Shown piece after piece: positions 15,297 to 24,184 of a stretch of 64,000 nucleotides of DNA; the first letter of the stretch is position 1, and each line of letters starts with the position of its first letter. The notes under the pieces were generated by a model. It was not told the DNA's origin and ran no database searches. It saw only the letters and a list, made by a program, of their open reading frames with translations. The translations under genes were made by a program, and so were the position numbers. This stretch comes from Aquincola tertiaricarbonis (lineage in GTDB: Bacteria > Pseudomonadota > Gammaproteobacteria > Burkholderiales > Burkholderiaceae_C), in NCBI RefSeq assembly GCF_000969605.1, contig NZ_JZUE01000010.1, positions 1-64,000 on the forward strand. The letters run 5' to 3'.

Positions 15297-15893
15297 ATGG
15301 CAAAGAAGTCGTTCGCTGATCTGCAAGCCGAGATTCAGAAGCTGCAAGCCCAAGCCAATGCGCTGCGTGAAGAAGAAAAGGCCGGTGTGGTGGCCCGCAT
15401 CCGCGAAGCGATTACCGCCTACGAACTGACGGAGCGTGACCTGTTTGGCACCACGTCCCGTGTTGCTGCCAAGAAGCGGGGCCGCCCGGCCAAGTCGGCC
15501 GCCGCACGCGAAGCTGCGTATGCGGACGGAACGGGCAACGTTTGGGGCGGCCGTGGCCCCCGTCCGCGCTGGCTGCGGGAGGCGCTGCAGCAAGGCAAGT
15601 CGCTGGAGGACTTTGCCACGGGCGGCCGGCAGTCGACGTCCGGTGGTGCCGACGGCGATGTGGCAACGTCCAGCGGTGGCACCGCCACTGACAACGCGGA
15701 TCAGCCCGCACGCCGCGGCCGCACGCCGGGCCGCCGACCGGATACAGCCGCCAAGGGCGTTGTCAGCAAGCGGCCCGTGAAGTACCGCGACGCCTCGGGC
15801 AACACCTGGAGTGGCCGCGGGCTGCGGCCGAACTGGCTGAAGTCGGCCCTGGCCAACGGCAGCTCGCTCGAGTCGTTCCTGGTCGACGCCTGA
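15297..15893 (+). CDS. H-NS-like nucleoid protein with two C-terminal DNA-binding domains
   Basis: A 198-residue H-NS-family protein. Residues 1-50 form the helical oligomerisation part (FADLQAEIQKLQAQANALRE). KKRGRPAKS around residue 60 is an AT-hook-like basic segment. Two copies of the H-NS C-terminal domain follow: YADGTGNVWGGRGPRPRWL at about 79-110 and YRDASGNTWSGRGLRPNWL at about 161-195, joined by a Ser/Thr/Gly-rich and Arg-rich linker. Ordinary relatives of about 100-130 residues have only one. The ATG at 15297 follows AAAGGAAC and an AT-rich promoter stretch. On an island, such a protein would silence AT-richer cargo or the transfer operon; this is inference from family knowledge. 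Confidence 0.88.
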   Translation: MAKKSFADLQAEIQKLQAQANALREEEKAGVVARIREAITAYELTERDLFGTTSRVAAKKRGRPAKSAAAREAAYADGTGNVWGGRGPRPRWLREALQQGKSLEDFATGGRQSTSGGADGDVATSSGGTATDNADQPARRGRTPGRRPDTAAKGVVSKRPVKYRDASGNTWSGRGLRPNWLKSALANGSSLESFLVDA

Positions 15894-15902
15894 CCGCCGG
15901 GG

Positions 15903-16094
15903 TTAACCCCGCGTCGGGAAGTGCGACACCCGCTGCACCGACGGCGGGACCTTGCGCGGGGTGGTGAGCCAACCGGGTGGGCGCTGGACAGGTTTGATGG
16001 CCGTCGAGGTGCGCAGTGGGCTGTGGCAACTCGGGCACGACCGCACCAAAGAGCTCACCACATCGGTGCATGCAGGACATCGGATCAAGGCCAT
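15903..16094 (-). CDS. Small zinc-ribbon protein
   Basis: A 63-residue protein starting MALIRCPACTDVV, with C6-x2-C9 and C21-x2-C24 (RSCPSCHSPL) forming a zinc ribbon; the rest is a basic, proline-rich tail. ATG at 16094 is preceded by GAGGGAGAAAACG, a clear ribosome-binding site. It lies 95 bases after the acylphosphatase gene and may be the end of the transfer-gene transcript. Its partner and function are unknown. Confidence 0.65.
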   Translation of the reverse strand: MALIRCPACTDVVSSLVRSCPSCHSPLRTSTAIKPVQRPPGWLTTPRKVPPSVQRVSHFPTRG

Positions 16095-16189
16095 CGTTTT
16101 CTCCCTCACCACAACGGTGCCCAGCATCGCGCAGCCCGCCTGCTGTGCCTATCGCTCAATCGAACGCCCGTAATCTGCAGTCCTGACGC

Positions 16190-16516
16190 TCAAGCCGTGG
16201 GTCGGCGCTCAAAAGCGGCAGCAGGCGTCATCTCGGCTTCGGCCGGCTGCCACGCGATGTTGCGAACCTCGGCCAGCGGCGGCCCGTCGCCCAGCCAACA
16301 ACGCATGGCCAGCAGCTGGTCCACCGAGCCCTGCAGTTGCACCTCGACCCAGCCGTCTTTCCGGTTGCGCACCCAGCCGGTCACGCCGACCGCCCGCGCA
16401 GCCTGCACGCAGGCGTCACGGTAGCCTACGCCTTGCACCCGACCCCGGATGCGGGCAGACCAGCACTCAACCCTACCGTCTGGCGTGCTGTTGTCGTGGG
16501 TTGGCACCGGTTCCAT
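16190..16516 (-). CDS. Acylphosphatase
   Basis: A 108-residue acylphosphatase, hydrolysing carboxyl-phosphate bonds of small acyl phosphates in the cytoplasm. The catalytic loop RIRGRVQGVGYR ends in the phosphate-binding arginine R33, and the attacking-water asparagine is N51 in GWVRN. The ATG at 16516 gives a 13-residue lead plus the usual 90-residue domain; the frame continues upstream to 16678 without family resemblance. It lies 13 bases after the DUF1173 gene on the same strand, so it is probably co-transcribed with element genes, an uncommon place for this enzyme. Confidence 0.85.
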   Translation of the reverse strand: MEPVPTHDNSTPDGRVECWSARIRGRVQGVGYRDACVQAARAVGVTGWVRNRKDGWVEVQLQGSVDQLLAMRCWLGDGPPLAEVRNIAWQPAEAEMTPAAAFERRPTA

Positions 16517-16529
16517 GGTCAGTCGGCGC

Positions 16530-17798
16530 TCATGGGTGTGCAGTGTGCCAGTGGCTCCTGCCGCGAGCTTCCCCCTCTTGCAGGGGTGACCACGCGGGTC
16601 GCGCGGACCCCGTTCGGCGAGGTGGCACCGCCGGCATGCACGAGTCCAGGGGTGACCAACACCAGGTGGTTCTGTCATCAGCCTCGGCGTTGTTGGCCGA
16701 CCCGTCGACGAGGATCAACGGTGTGGGCGGCGTCTCGGTGTCCGCCAGCACTGCCGTGGGAAGCCGTTCAGCCGCTGCCAGGTGATATCGCATCGGCTTG
16801 CTGAAACGACGTCCCTCGTGCACCAGTGTGTTCAGCAGCTCCACTTCCCAGGCATTGTCCACCGGCAACCAGGCCGCGGTCGTCAACATGAGCGTGACTT
16901 CCACGAGACTCGGCAGCCCGTGCTCCGACAATATTGCGGTGGCCAGCAGCACCAGGTGCAAGCGGTTGTCCGCATTCCAGCTGGCTAGTTCCGCCTCAAA
17001 GCGCCGGGTCAGCCGCCGTGCCAGCGCCGCATCGAGCCCAAAAGCCATGTCGGGCAAGTGCTTGAGCACCGCCTGGTGGCCGTAACGCGCCGGCAGCAAC
17101 TGCTTCAGCTCTGCCAGCACCAGCAGCAGGGGCTGCGGCTGCCCAGGCCGGGGCAGGGCGCTGGCCCATTGCTGGCGTCGGCGCTGCGCCAGTACCTCAT
17201 GTTGTTCGGCGCTGAAGACCTCGGGCACGTACAGCCGTTGCGCCAATGGCTGACCGCCCACCAGTGTCGTCTGCGCCGCCCGCAGCAAGAGCCGGCGCAC
17301 CGCAGCCCACTGCCGACGGCCTTCGAAGCCCGGATGCCAGCGGTTCAGCTCCGCCTGCTCCCACAGGTAGTGCAGCACCCCGCGCAACGTCAGCCGGCTG
17401 CCCGGGCTGCGCGCACTGCCGCTAGGCTCACCCGCCGTCATCGGCGCCGCGCGCCCGGGCCGCTGACACAGCGCAAAGTCCACCCTCAGCGCTGTACAGC
17501 CGGTGGCTAAGTCCTCGCGAATACCCGGTGCCACCTCGCCGCGGCCGGACATCTCGAGGGGCGGTTCGTACGACCCGCAGTCCGGCGCGTGGCAGTGGCC
17601 GGTGAACGGCATGCGCTTGACGATGAAGCCGTCGCCCAGGCGCGCGATGTACATCGGCACGCCCCCCGGCTGGCACAAGCAGCGCGGGCGGACATGGCGC
17701 AGGTGGCCCTTGGCAAGCGCCTCCTCAAACCCCACCGACCTCGGGCTGACCAGCTCGTCACCCAGGGCGTACCGCGGGACGTCGTCGGGCAGCGCCAT
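16530..17798 (-). CDS. DUF1173-like integrative-element protein
   Basis: A 422-residue protein typical of VirB/VirD4 integrative elements. N-terminal cysteine/histidine-bearing segments RPRCLCQPGG and GHCHAPDCGSYEPP around residues 38-78 could bind metal. A central helical region (TLRGVLHYLWEQAELNRWHP, then RRQWAAVRRLLLRAAQ) follows, and the C-terminus WCWSPLDSCMPAVPP resembles the family's usual end. Fourteen bases separate it from the LPD7-domain gene, and it continues the transfer operon. The biochemical role of DUF1173 is not known to me. Confidence 0.65.
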   Translation of the reverse strand: MALPDDVPRYALGDELVSPRSVGFEEALAKGHLRHVRPRCLCQPGGVPMYIARLGDGFIVKRMPFTGHCHAPDCGSYEPPLEMSGRGEVAPGIREDLATGCTALRVDFALCQRPGRAAPMTAGEPSGSARSPGSRLTLRGVLHYLWEQAELNRWHPGFEGRRQWAAVRRLLLRAAQTTLVGGQPLAQRLYVPEVFSAEQHEVLAQRRRQQWASALPRPGQPQPLLLVLAELKQLLPARYGHQAVLKHLPDMAFGLDAALARRLTRRFEAELASWNADNRLHLVLLATAILSEHGLPSLVEVTLMLTTAAWLPVDNAWEVELLNTLVHEGRRFSKPMRYHLAAAERLPTAVLADTETPPTPLILVDGSANNAEADDRTTWCWSPLDSCMPAVPPRRTGSARPAWSPLQEGEARGRSHWHTAHP

Positions 17799-17812
17799 GG
17801 CCGTGCTCGACT

Positions 17813-18994
17813 TCAGCGCGCGGGGCTCGTGCGGTCCCGCCCGCGGCTGCGCTCGGGCGGTGCCACCACCGGCCGTTGCGACGGCGCTTCGCGGTCATAA
17901 ACCGCCACCTTGGGCGCCGGACCGGCGCGTGTGCGTTGCGCCAGCTGCTCGGTGGCCGCGGCCAGCACCGCCTCGCGGCGGGCCTCCGGCACGTTCTTGG
18001 CCACCAGGATGGCATCGATGGCGGCCAGCACCGCCTTGCGGCCACCGCCACCGCGGCCGCTGTTGCCTTTCTGGGCATCCGGCGTGGTACCGGGCTGCGC
18101 CGCTGTCTGGGGGGCCGCTTCGATGTGGTTGCGCTGGCGGGCGCTGCGTTCCTTGGCCAACACGTCGAGGTCGGCCTTAGTAGGCTCATAGCCCAATGCC
18201 TTCACTCCGCGCACGGACGCTTCCAGCCACACCAGCCGCTTGAACTCCTCGTTGCCAGACACGCGCAACGCGCGCCAGTTGCGGGCTTCAGCGACATCGA
18301 TCATCGACCGGGCCACCGACGGGCTGTTGGTGTCGGTCGACAGCTTGAAAGTGGATTCGGTGAAGGCGACCCGGGTGGTGTCGCCGCGAAACCGGTATTC
18401 GGTACGCCCCACCGTCACATCACCCAGGGTCATCGGCGCCCGCTTGATGACGTAGCGGTCCTTCAAGGCCGCCTCCAACTGCGCCAAGCGCACGCTGCGG
18501 TCGGCATCGGCATCGATGCGGGGTAGCGGGTTGCTCGGGCGAGATCCGGAAGGGGCTTCGGCCGTGGGCGATGGCGACGGGTCAGGCGTGTTGCCCTGCT
18601 GCGGCGCAGCGCGACCCCGTTCCCTCGCTTCGGCCGCCGCCACCAGATCGGGGATCTCATCGCGTGTGGTGGCCAGGGGCGGCGGCCGGGTCGGCACGGC
18701 GTCCCGCTGTGGCCCCCGGTGCCACTGACCGTCGACCTTGTCGACCGTGCTGCGATGGCCTTGCGCATCGATCGCCGTGAAGCGCCGGCTGCCCAGCTGC
18801 TCCGCCTTGGCCACGATGTCCGGCCAGCGCGTCGCGTGGTACAGCACATCCGCAAACGGGTCGCGCAGCTCGAAGCGTTCAGTGGCAGGTTCGGCAGGGG
18901 TCTGGAACCGGGCCTTGGCCACCGTCGCCCGATTGGCGGGCTCGACGCTGCCACCGGCCGCGGCCGGGCGAGAAGGAAGGGGCGCATCGTCCAT
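17813..18994 (-). CDS. LPD7-domain conjugative-element protein
   Basis: A 393-residue protein with the large polyvalent-protein-associated domain 7 at about residues 190-280 (LKDRYVIKRAPMTLGDVTVG, VARSMIDVAEARNWRALRVS). In relatives this domain is often fused to relaxases or found next to them. Flanking regions are polar and probably disordered; the C-terminus is rich in Ala, Gln and Arg. The ATG at 18994 is preceded by a GAGG site. It stands between the OmpA-like lipoprotein and the DUF1173 gene, but no intact relaxase is nearby. Confidence 0.7.
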   Translation of the reverse strand: MDDAPLPSRPAAAGGSVEPANRATVAKARFQTPAEPATERFELRDPFADVLYHATRWPDIVAKAEQLGSRRFTAIDAQGHRSTVDKVDGQWHRGPQRDAVPTRPPPLATTRDEIPDLVAAAEARERGRAAPQQGNTPDPSPSPTAEAPSGSRPSNPLPRIDADADRSVRLAQLEAALKDRYVIKRAPMTLGDVTVGRTEYRFRGDTTRVAFTESTFKLSTDTNSPSVARSMIDVAEARNWRALRVSGNEEFKRLVWLEASVRGVKALGYEPTKADLDVLAKERSARQRNHIEAAPQTAAQPGTTPDAQKGNSGRGGGGRKAVLAAIDAILVAKNVPEARREAVLAAATEQLAQRTRAGPAPKVAVYDREAPSQRPVVAPPERSRGRDRTSPAR

Positions 18995-19048
18995 GACAAC
19001 CTCACGTCAGAAGTGAAGACAAAGGACCGGGCTCGGGAGGTCGCTGGT

Positions 19049-19684
19049 CTACGGCGCAGACGCCATGGCGGTCAGTGTTTGTGCGCTGACCGGCACCGGC
19101 AGCGTCCGGTACAGCTCGATCTCCACCCGCCGGTTGAGGTCGCGGCCGCTGGGGCTGTCGTTGTCAGCCACGTGGTCACCGGCCGGCTGATAGGTGGTGC
19201 GAATGCGCGACGGCTCGATGCCCGCGGCCACCAGCACGTCGCGCACGGCATGGGCCCGTTCCCGCGCGATACGCGCTTCCGCAAAGCTGTCGGTGGTGCC
19301 GTCCGTGCGGCCGCGCAGCACGATCAGCGGCGCCTGCCGGGCCAGGGGCACCAGCCCTTGCAGCAGTCCTGCCGGCAAATCCGCCTGGCTGCTGCCAAAC
19401 GCAAAGCGCACCGTCACCACCGTGTTGCCCTGCGGTACCGCCGGCAGGGCCACCGGCTGCTGCGCCCACTGCACCAGCCGCGTGGTCTGCTGCAGCACCT
19501 GCTGCCGCGACTCACTGAGCTCGATGCGGCTGTTGTGCAGCTCATGGCGGCAGCTTTGCAGCTCAACGGCGTCGGGCCGGTTGGCCGGCCGGCGGGGGGC
19601 ATCGTCGGCGGTGGGCAGGGACGGCGGACTGCTGCAAGCGGCCAGCAGGCCACCGGCCAGCACACAGGGCATCAGCAATCTCAT
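19049..19684 (-). CDS. OmpA-family lipoprotein of the transfer operon
   Basis: A 211-residue lipoprotein: signal MRLLMPCVLAGG with lipobox LLAAC, a helical spacer of about residues 40-85, then an OmpA C-terminal peptidoglycan-binding domain (VRFAFGSSQADLPAG, GRTDGTTDSFAEARIARERA, SGRDLNRRVEIEL). It would tether the outer membrane to peptidoglycan near the secretion channel. Its ATG overlaps the virD4 stop (ATGA). No separate VirB7 lipoprotein is visible, so it could stand in for one, which is speculation. Confidence 0.82.
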   Translation of the reverse strand: MRLLMPCVLAGGLLAACSSPPSLPTADDAPRRPANRPDAVELQSCRHELHNSRIELSESRQQVLQQTTRLVQWAQQPVALPAVPQGNTVVTVRFAFGSSQADLPAGLLQGLVPLARQAPLIVLRGRTDGTTDSFAEARIARERAHAVRDVLVAAGIEPSRIRTTYQPAGDHVADNDSPSGRDLNRRVEIELYRTLPVPVSAQTLTAMASAP

Positions 19685-21708
19685 GGCATCTCTCCTTGCA
19701 AAGCACGGTCGGCCGGCTGTACCAACGGTTCAACGTGGGCGTCCGGCAGCACACCGTCGTCGTCCGGCTCGGCCTGGACGGCGCCGCCTTCGGTGATGGC
19801 CATGTCGAAGAGCGACAACAGCGCATGCGCCAGCGTTTCCTCCGTGCCGTTGAAGCAGTCCGGCAGCGCCTGGTGGTCGATGGCCAGCCGGCTCACGTCC
19901 AACGTCTCGTTGGCACCCAACTCGTCCGGCAACACGCGGATGCGCCGCTGCACCTGAGCCAGGTGCAGGTCCAGGTCCATGGCCGGCACGACGGGCGGCT
20001 TGCGGAGCCGGGCGAGGAAGACCGGGTCCTGGTGGTAGCGGATCTTTTCGCCGAGGATCGGCTTGCAGTGCTCACACACGACCACCAGCCGTTCGCTGCC
20101 CAGCTCCTTGAACTCTTGCGGCAGCAGCAGCGCCCGCCGCTGCTCACTCTCGTTGCGGCTGACACTGCTGGAGCTGCGCCCGCTGAAGGACCGGCTGCGC
20201 CCGTGGGATGTCGCCCGCTCGGTGAAGGTGCCCAGCATCGCGCTGTATTCGTCCGCGTCCCGTTGCTCGCGCGGCGCGAACAAGATCTGCAACCCGTGGT
20301 TGGTCGCAAAGGTCCGCGCTTCCTTGTCGCCGTACACCGCATCGAGCTGCGACATCGCCTGCACCACGGTCAGCAGCCGCAGGTGGTACCCCGCCAGAAA
20401 AGCCGCCGCGGTGCTGATCACCGGCACCCGCCCCATGGCGGTGAACTCGTCGTTGACCAGCAGGCACTGCACGGTCAGGCTGGCATCCTGTTGCGGCAGC
20501 TGCTGGGTGTTCAGGCTCACCAGTTGAGAGAAGAACAGGTTCAGCAACGGCCGCGCGCTCAACAAGCGGTTGGGCGGGATGCGCACGAAGATCGACAGCC
20601 GCTGGCGCCGCAGGTCCTGCAGCCGGAAGTCGTCGCCGCTGGTGGCGGCGTCGACCACCACGTCCGCAAAGATCGTCAGCGGCGCATGGAAGGTCGCGAC
20701 CACGCTGGACAGCGTGTTGTCCGAGTTGGACAGCAGCCGCTGCAGCGCGTCGACACACTCGTCGGACAAGGCCGGCAACTGGGCGGTTGCCTGCTCGCGC
20801 CGCTGGTGGATCACACCGTTCAGGTGGTCTTTCAGCGGCTGGCCCTGGCCGGACGACTGGCGCAGCATCTCACCGATGGAGCGGGGCAGGGCGGGAGTCT
20901 CCAGCAGCAGCAGCCCGAGCCCCAGGAACAGGTTGCGTGCCTGGTCGTTGAAAAACGCCTCCGACGACGTGCCGCTGCCGTCGTTCGGGAAAAACACCTG
21001 CCCGATGGTCAGCAGGTCGCCCACCCGGTGCAGCGGCGAGGTCCGCACCGCCGACAGCGGATTCCACCGGTGGCTGCGGCCGTTGTCGTCGAACGGCGAG
21101 AAGGCAAACACCTGTTGTCCGCATTCGGCGCGATAACCGGCCGTCAGGTCGTAGTTCTCGCCCTTGATGTCCAGCACGACGACCGAGTCGGGCCAGTTCA
21201 GCAGGTTGGGAATCACGACGCCGACACCTTTGCCGCTGCGGGTCGGCGCCGACAGCATCACCGACAGCTGCCCCGGCAGGCTTAGGAAACGCCCGCGGTG
21301 GCGGCCAATGAGGATGCTGGGGCCAATGGTGGAGCGGGCGCCAGTCAGCCCCGCACGGGCGACCTCCGAGGGAGTCGCAAAGCGGGCTGCGCCGTGCAAG
21401 GCGCGTTTGGGCCGGGCGGCGATCACCAGCGCGATCGGTAGCAGCACGGCAGCGGCGCCGGGCAGCAGGGAAGCCAGCAGCAGCCGTGGCCGGAGCCTAG
21501 TGTCGGCGCCGTAGTGCTGCCAGTAGTCCAGGATGCTGGCCCAGCCGGCCTGGCGGGGGTCCTCCCGGCTCAGCAGCAGGAAAACCATGCCGGCCGCTTG
21601 CAGCGCACCCGCGGCCAGGACCAGCACCGTCAGCGCCATGAACACGGCCGCCGCGAGCTGCCGGCTGCGCGGCCAGGCCGACATCGGCAGCGCGGCGACG
21701 TCGCTCAC
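19681..21708 (-). CDS. virD4: VirD4/TraG-type coupling ATPase
   Basis: A 675-residue type IV coupling protein that brings DNA-protein substrates to the secretion channel at the inner membrane. Two N-terminal membrane segments (about residues 15-40 and 75-95) precede the ATPase domain. Walker A is APTRSGKGVG near residue 155, followed by VVLDIKGENYDLTAGYR; Walker B is LLVNDEFTAMG near residue 400. I chose the GTG at 21708, which overlaps the virB11 stop as GTGA; an internal ATG at 21684 is the alternative. The chain shows no break. With the relaxase damaged, its original substrate may be missing. Confidence 0.9.
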   Translation of the reverse strand: MSDVAALPMSAWPRSRQLAAAVFMALTVLVLAAGALQAAGMVFLLLSREDPRQAGWASILDYWQHYGADTRLRPRLLLASLLPGAAAVLLPIALVIAARPKRALHGAARFATPSEVARAGLTGARSTIGPSILIGRHRGRFLSLPGQLSVMLSAPTRSGKGVGVVIPNLLNWPDSVVVLDIKGENYDLTAGYRAECGQQVFAFSPFDDNGRSHRWNPLSAVRTSPLHRVGDLLTIGQVFFPNDGSGTSSEAFFNDQARNLFLGLGLLLLETPALPRSIGEMLRQSSGQGQPLKDHLNGVIHQRREQATAQLPALSDECVDALQRLLSNSDNTLSSVVATFHAPLTIFADVVVDAATSGDDFRLQDLRRQRLSIFVRIPPNRLLSARPLLNLFFSQLVSLNTQQLPQQDASLTVQCLLVNDEFTAMGRVPVISTAAAFLAGYHLRLLTVVQAMSQLDAVYGDKEARTFATNHGLQILFAPREQRDADEYSAMLGTFTERATSHGRSRSFSGRSSSSVSRNESEQRRALLLPQEFKELGSERLVVVCEHCKPILGEKIRYHQDPVFLARLRKPPVVPAMDLDLHLAQVQRRIRVLPDELGANETLDVSRLAIDHQALPDCFNGTEETLAHALLSLFDMAITEGGAVQAEPDDDGVLPDAHVEPLVQPADRALQGEMP

Positions 21709-22814
21709 GCCAGCGCTCCCAGGCCGCGCTGGGCCCGCGGCCGGTACTGCAGCTCGGCCACATGCCGGCCGTGCACATCGCGGTCGAACTGCACGATGAC
21801 GTCGATCACCGTGTGCAGCAGGCCGTGGATCTCCGGCAGGCTGAGGCCACCACCGGCCGCACTTTCGCGGATCATCAGTGCCATCTGGGACAGCGCCAGC
21901 GCGCAGCTGCCCGCGTGCACGCTGGTGATGCTGCCGGGGTGACCGGACGCCGCCAGCCGCACGAACGAAAAACACTCTTCGCCCCGCACCTCGGCCAGGA
22001 ACAGGCGGTCGGGTTTCATGCGCAGGCTGGCTTCGAGCAGGCTGCGGGCAGTGACCGCGTGTCCGGGCACATTGCGGCTGTAGAACAGGTGCACGACGTT
22101 CGGGTGCTCGGGCAGGGTGAGCTCGGCCGTGTCCTCGATCGTGATCAGGCGTTCGTGGTGGGGTACCTCCTCAATCAGCGCTTTCATGAAGGTGGTCTTG
22201 CCGGAGCCGGTGCGGCCGCTGACCACGATGGTTCGCCGCGAGCGCACCGCCAGTCGCAGGAAGTCGGCCCAGCGCCCGGCGGCCTGCAAGCCCTGCAGCT
22301 CCTGCTCGAGCGGGGAAATCCGTGCGTCGGATCCGGTGGCCACCCGGTCGAACAGGCCCTCGTGGTGCAGCTGGTCCAGCCGCTTGGTCACCGCCGACGG
22401 CTTGCGCACGGTGAGGGACACCGTGCCCCGCGGCACGGCCGGTGGGATCACCACCTGCACGCGTTCACCGGTGGGTAATGTGGCCGCCAGCAGTGGCCGC
22501 TCGGCATGGATCTGCTGGTCGCAGAAGGTGGCCACCGCGGTGGCCAGCGCCAGGCAGCGGTCGTACGTCATCGCCGGTGCCGCGACGGCCTGCCAGCCGT
22601 GCTGGGTCTCGACCAGCAGCTCCCCCGGTCGGTTGACACAGACCTCCAACACACCGGGGGCGTCGAGCGCCATGCGCAGCGGCTGAAGAAAGGTGATGAC
22701 CGAGGTGGCGTCGCCGCACCAGGTTGAGGGGGTGGCGGTGGTGGCCGGGGTCGGACACGCCGCCGCAGCGGTGTCCCGTGGCGTTGTGTCCTGAGGCGTT
22801 GTGAAGCAGTTCAT
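21705..22814 (-). CDS. virB11: VirB11-type secretion ATPase
   Basis: A 369-residue hexameric ATPase of the type IV secretion system, docked at the cytoplasmic face of the channel. Walker A is SGRTGSGKTT at residues 199-208, the Asp box is LITIEDTAEL, Walker B-like sequence is LRMKPDRLFLAEVRGEE, and the His box is ASGHPGSITSVHAGS. The first 35 residues are Thr/Pro/Ala-rich and unlike the family. Start overlaps the virB10 stop (ATGA), and stop overlaps the virD4 GTG. Confidence 0.92.
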   Translation of the reverse strand: MNCFTTPQDTTPRDTAAAACPTPATTATPSTWCGDATSVITFLQPLRMALDAPGVLEVCVNRPGELLVETQHGWQAVAAPAMTYDRCLALATAVATFCDQQIHAERPLLAATLPTGERVQVVIPPAVPRGTVSLTVRKPSAVTKRLDQLHHEGLFDRVATGSDARISPLEQELQGLQAAGRWADFLRLAVRSRRTIVVSGRTGSGKTTFMKALIEEVPHHERLITIEDTAELTLPEHPNVVHLFYSRNVPGHAVTARSLLEASLRMKPDRLFLAEVRGEECFSFVRLAASGHPGSITSVHAGSCALALSQMALMIRESAAGGGLSLPEIHGLLHTVIDVIVQFDRDVHGRHVAELQYRPRAQRGLGALA

Positions 22815-24184
22815 CGGGCCTCCGGCTGCAGCTTGTAGACGCTGGAGAAGTCAACATCGCGCGCGACGTAGATGCCGACGATCGCGCCTTGGTGCTGGGT
22901 GATGACCGGCGCGATGTTGATCGTGCTGTCGAGCACCTTCTCTGCGAGCTCGCTGGTGCGGTCGGTGGTCGAGCCCAGCACCACCGTTTCACCGCCCCGC
23001 TGGTCGGTTTGGTTCTGCACCACGACTTCGATGGCGTCGTCGATGAGCGAGACCAGCATCGCGGCGCCAATGCGCTCGCGCCAGCGGTTGTCGACGTGGC
23101 CCTCCAGGCCGGACTCGCCCAGCGGGCCGGTGGCAGGCGACTCCAGGTCCACCAGCACACCCAGCGGTGTGCGCACGCGGGTCCAGATCACCGGGATGCG
23201 GGTGGTGCCCGGTCGCACGCCGGCGACGCGGTACTCGCCGTCGAGGTGGCTGCCGCGTTCGATGAGCAGCACCCGGCCGTCGTCGCTGTAGACGTTGCGC
23301 TGCACCTGGCAGCCGACGAGGCCGGCGTTGGCACTGACCACCTTCGTCTTGAGCGCGCAGGTGAAAGCGGTGCCCTTGGGCAGGGTCAGGCTGCGCTGGC
23401 CAAGCGACGTGGCTGCCACACGCGGCGTCGAGGATGTGGGCAGCGCGCCGCCGAGCAAGCCGGGGCGGGGCGAAGCCGGGCGGGCGGCGGGAGTTGGACT
23501 GTCGCTGGCGAAGCTGGCCGCACCGGCGGACGCCGGGCTGGCGGTCGCGCGCGCTGCGCTGGTCTCCAAGTTCTGCAGCAGGCCTTGCAGCTGCCGCTGG
23601 TAGCCGTCCAGGCGCTGGCGGGTGGCGGCCATCGGGTCGTCAGACGCGGGGGCGGGCGTCAGGTTGGCCACGGCACCAGGCCGGCTGGTCAGCAGCAGCA
23701 CGGGGGCGTCTTCTGGCGCCATGGGCACCGGGCCGCCGCCAGCGCCGCCGGAGGGGCCGGTGCGGCGGACGGGGATCGGCTCGGCCAGCGGCGCGTTGGG
23801 GTCGAGGGCCGGAACGAGCGGCACCGGCGCGGCCGCGGGTGGAAGCGATGCGGACGCAGCGGGCGCTGACAGGTCCAGCCGGCGAGGTGGCGCGGTGGCG
23901 GCGGACGGCTGTTGGCTGACCGTCGGTGCCGCGGGGCTGCGTGGCGTTTGGAAGCTGTCCAGCCAGCGGTGCAGCCAGACCCCGGCGCCGAGCGCCAAGG
24001 TGACGAGCAGCAGCCCAAGCGCAAACAGGCTCTTGCGTGAGATGCGCAGCGGGCTCGTCGTCGCCACGTGCGGGATGCCGGGTTCGCCCGGCAATGGGGT
24101 CAGCGTGTTTGGGGCCGATGCCGAAGGCGGCTGCGGTGATGGGGCTTCGTCATCTGGATCCGGGCGCGGGGGAAGGTCAGTCAT
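22811..24184 (-). CDS. virB10: VirB10-type core-complex protein
   Basis: A 457-residue bitopic protein that spans both membranes and gates the outer pore. The cytoplasmic tail is Pro-rich, one membrane helix lies at about residues 58-80 (SLFALGLLLVTLALGAGVWL), a long Pro/Ala-rich periplasmic region follows, and the TrbI/VirB10 beta-barrel domain covers about residues 250-450 (TLPKGTAFTCALKTKVVS, ERGSHLDGEYRVAGVRPG). The ATG at 24184 overlaps the virB9 stop by eight bases. Confidence 0.92.
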   Translation of the reverse strand: MTDLPPRPDPDDEAPSPQPPSASAPNTLTPLPGEPGIPHVATTSPLRISRKSLFALGLLLVTLALGAGVWLHRWLDSFQTPRSPAAPTVSQQPSAATAPPRRLDLSAPAASASLPPAAAPVPLVPALDPNAPLAEPIPVRRTGPSGGAGGGPVPMAPEDAPVLLLTSRPGAVANLTPAPASDDPMAATRQRLDGYQRQLQGLLQNLETSAARATASPASAGAASFASDSPTPAARPASPRPGLLGGALPTSSTPRVAATSLGQRSLTLPKGTAFTCALKTKVVSANAGLVGCQVQRNVYSDDGRVLLIERGSHLDGEYRVAGVRPGTTRIPVIWTRVRTPLGVLVDLESPATGPLGESGLEGHVDNRWRERIGAAMLVSLIDDAIEVVVQNQTDQRGGETVVLGSTTDRTSELAEKVLDSTINIAPVITQHQGAIVGIYVARDVDFSSVYKLQPEAR

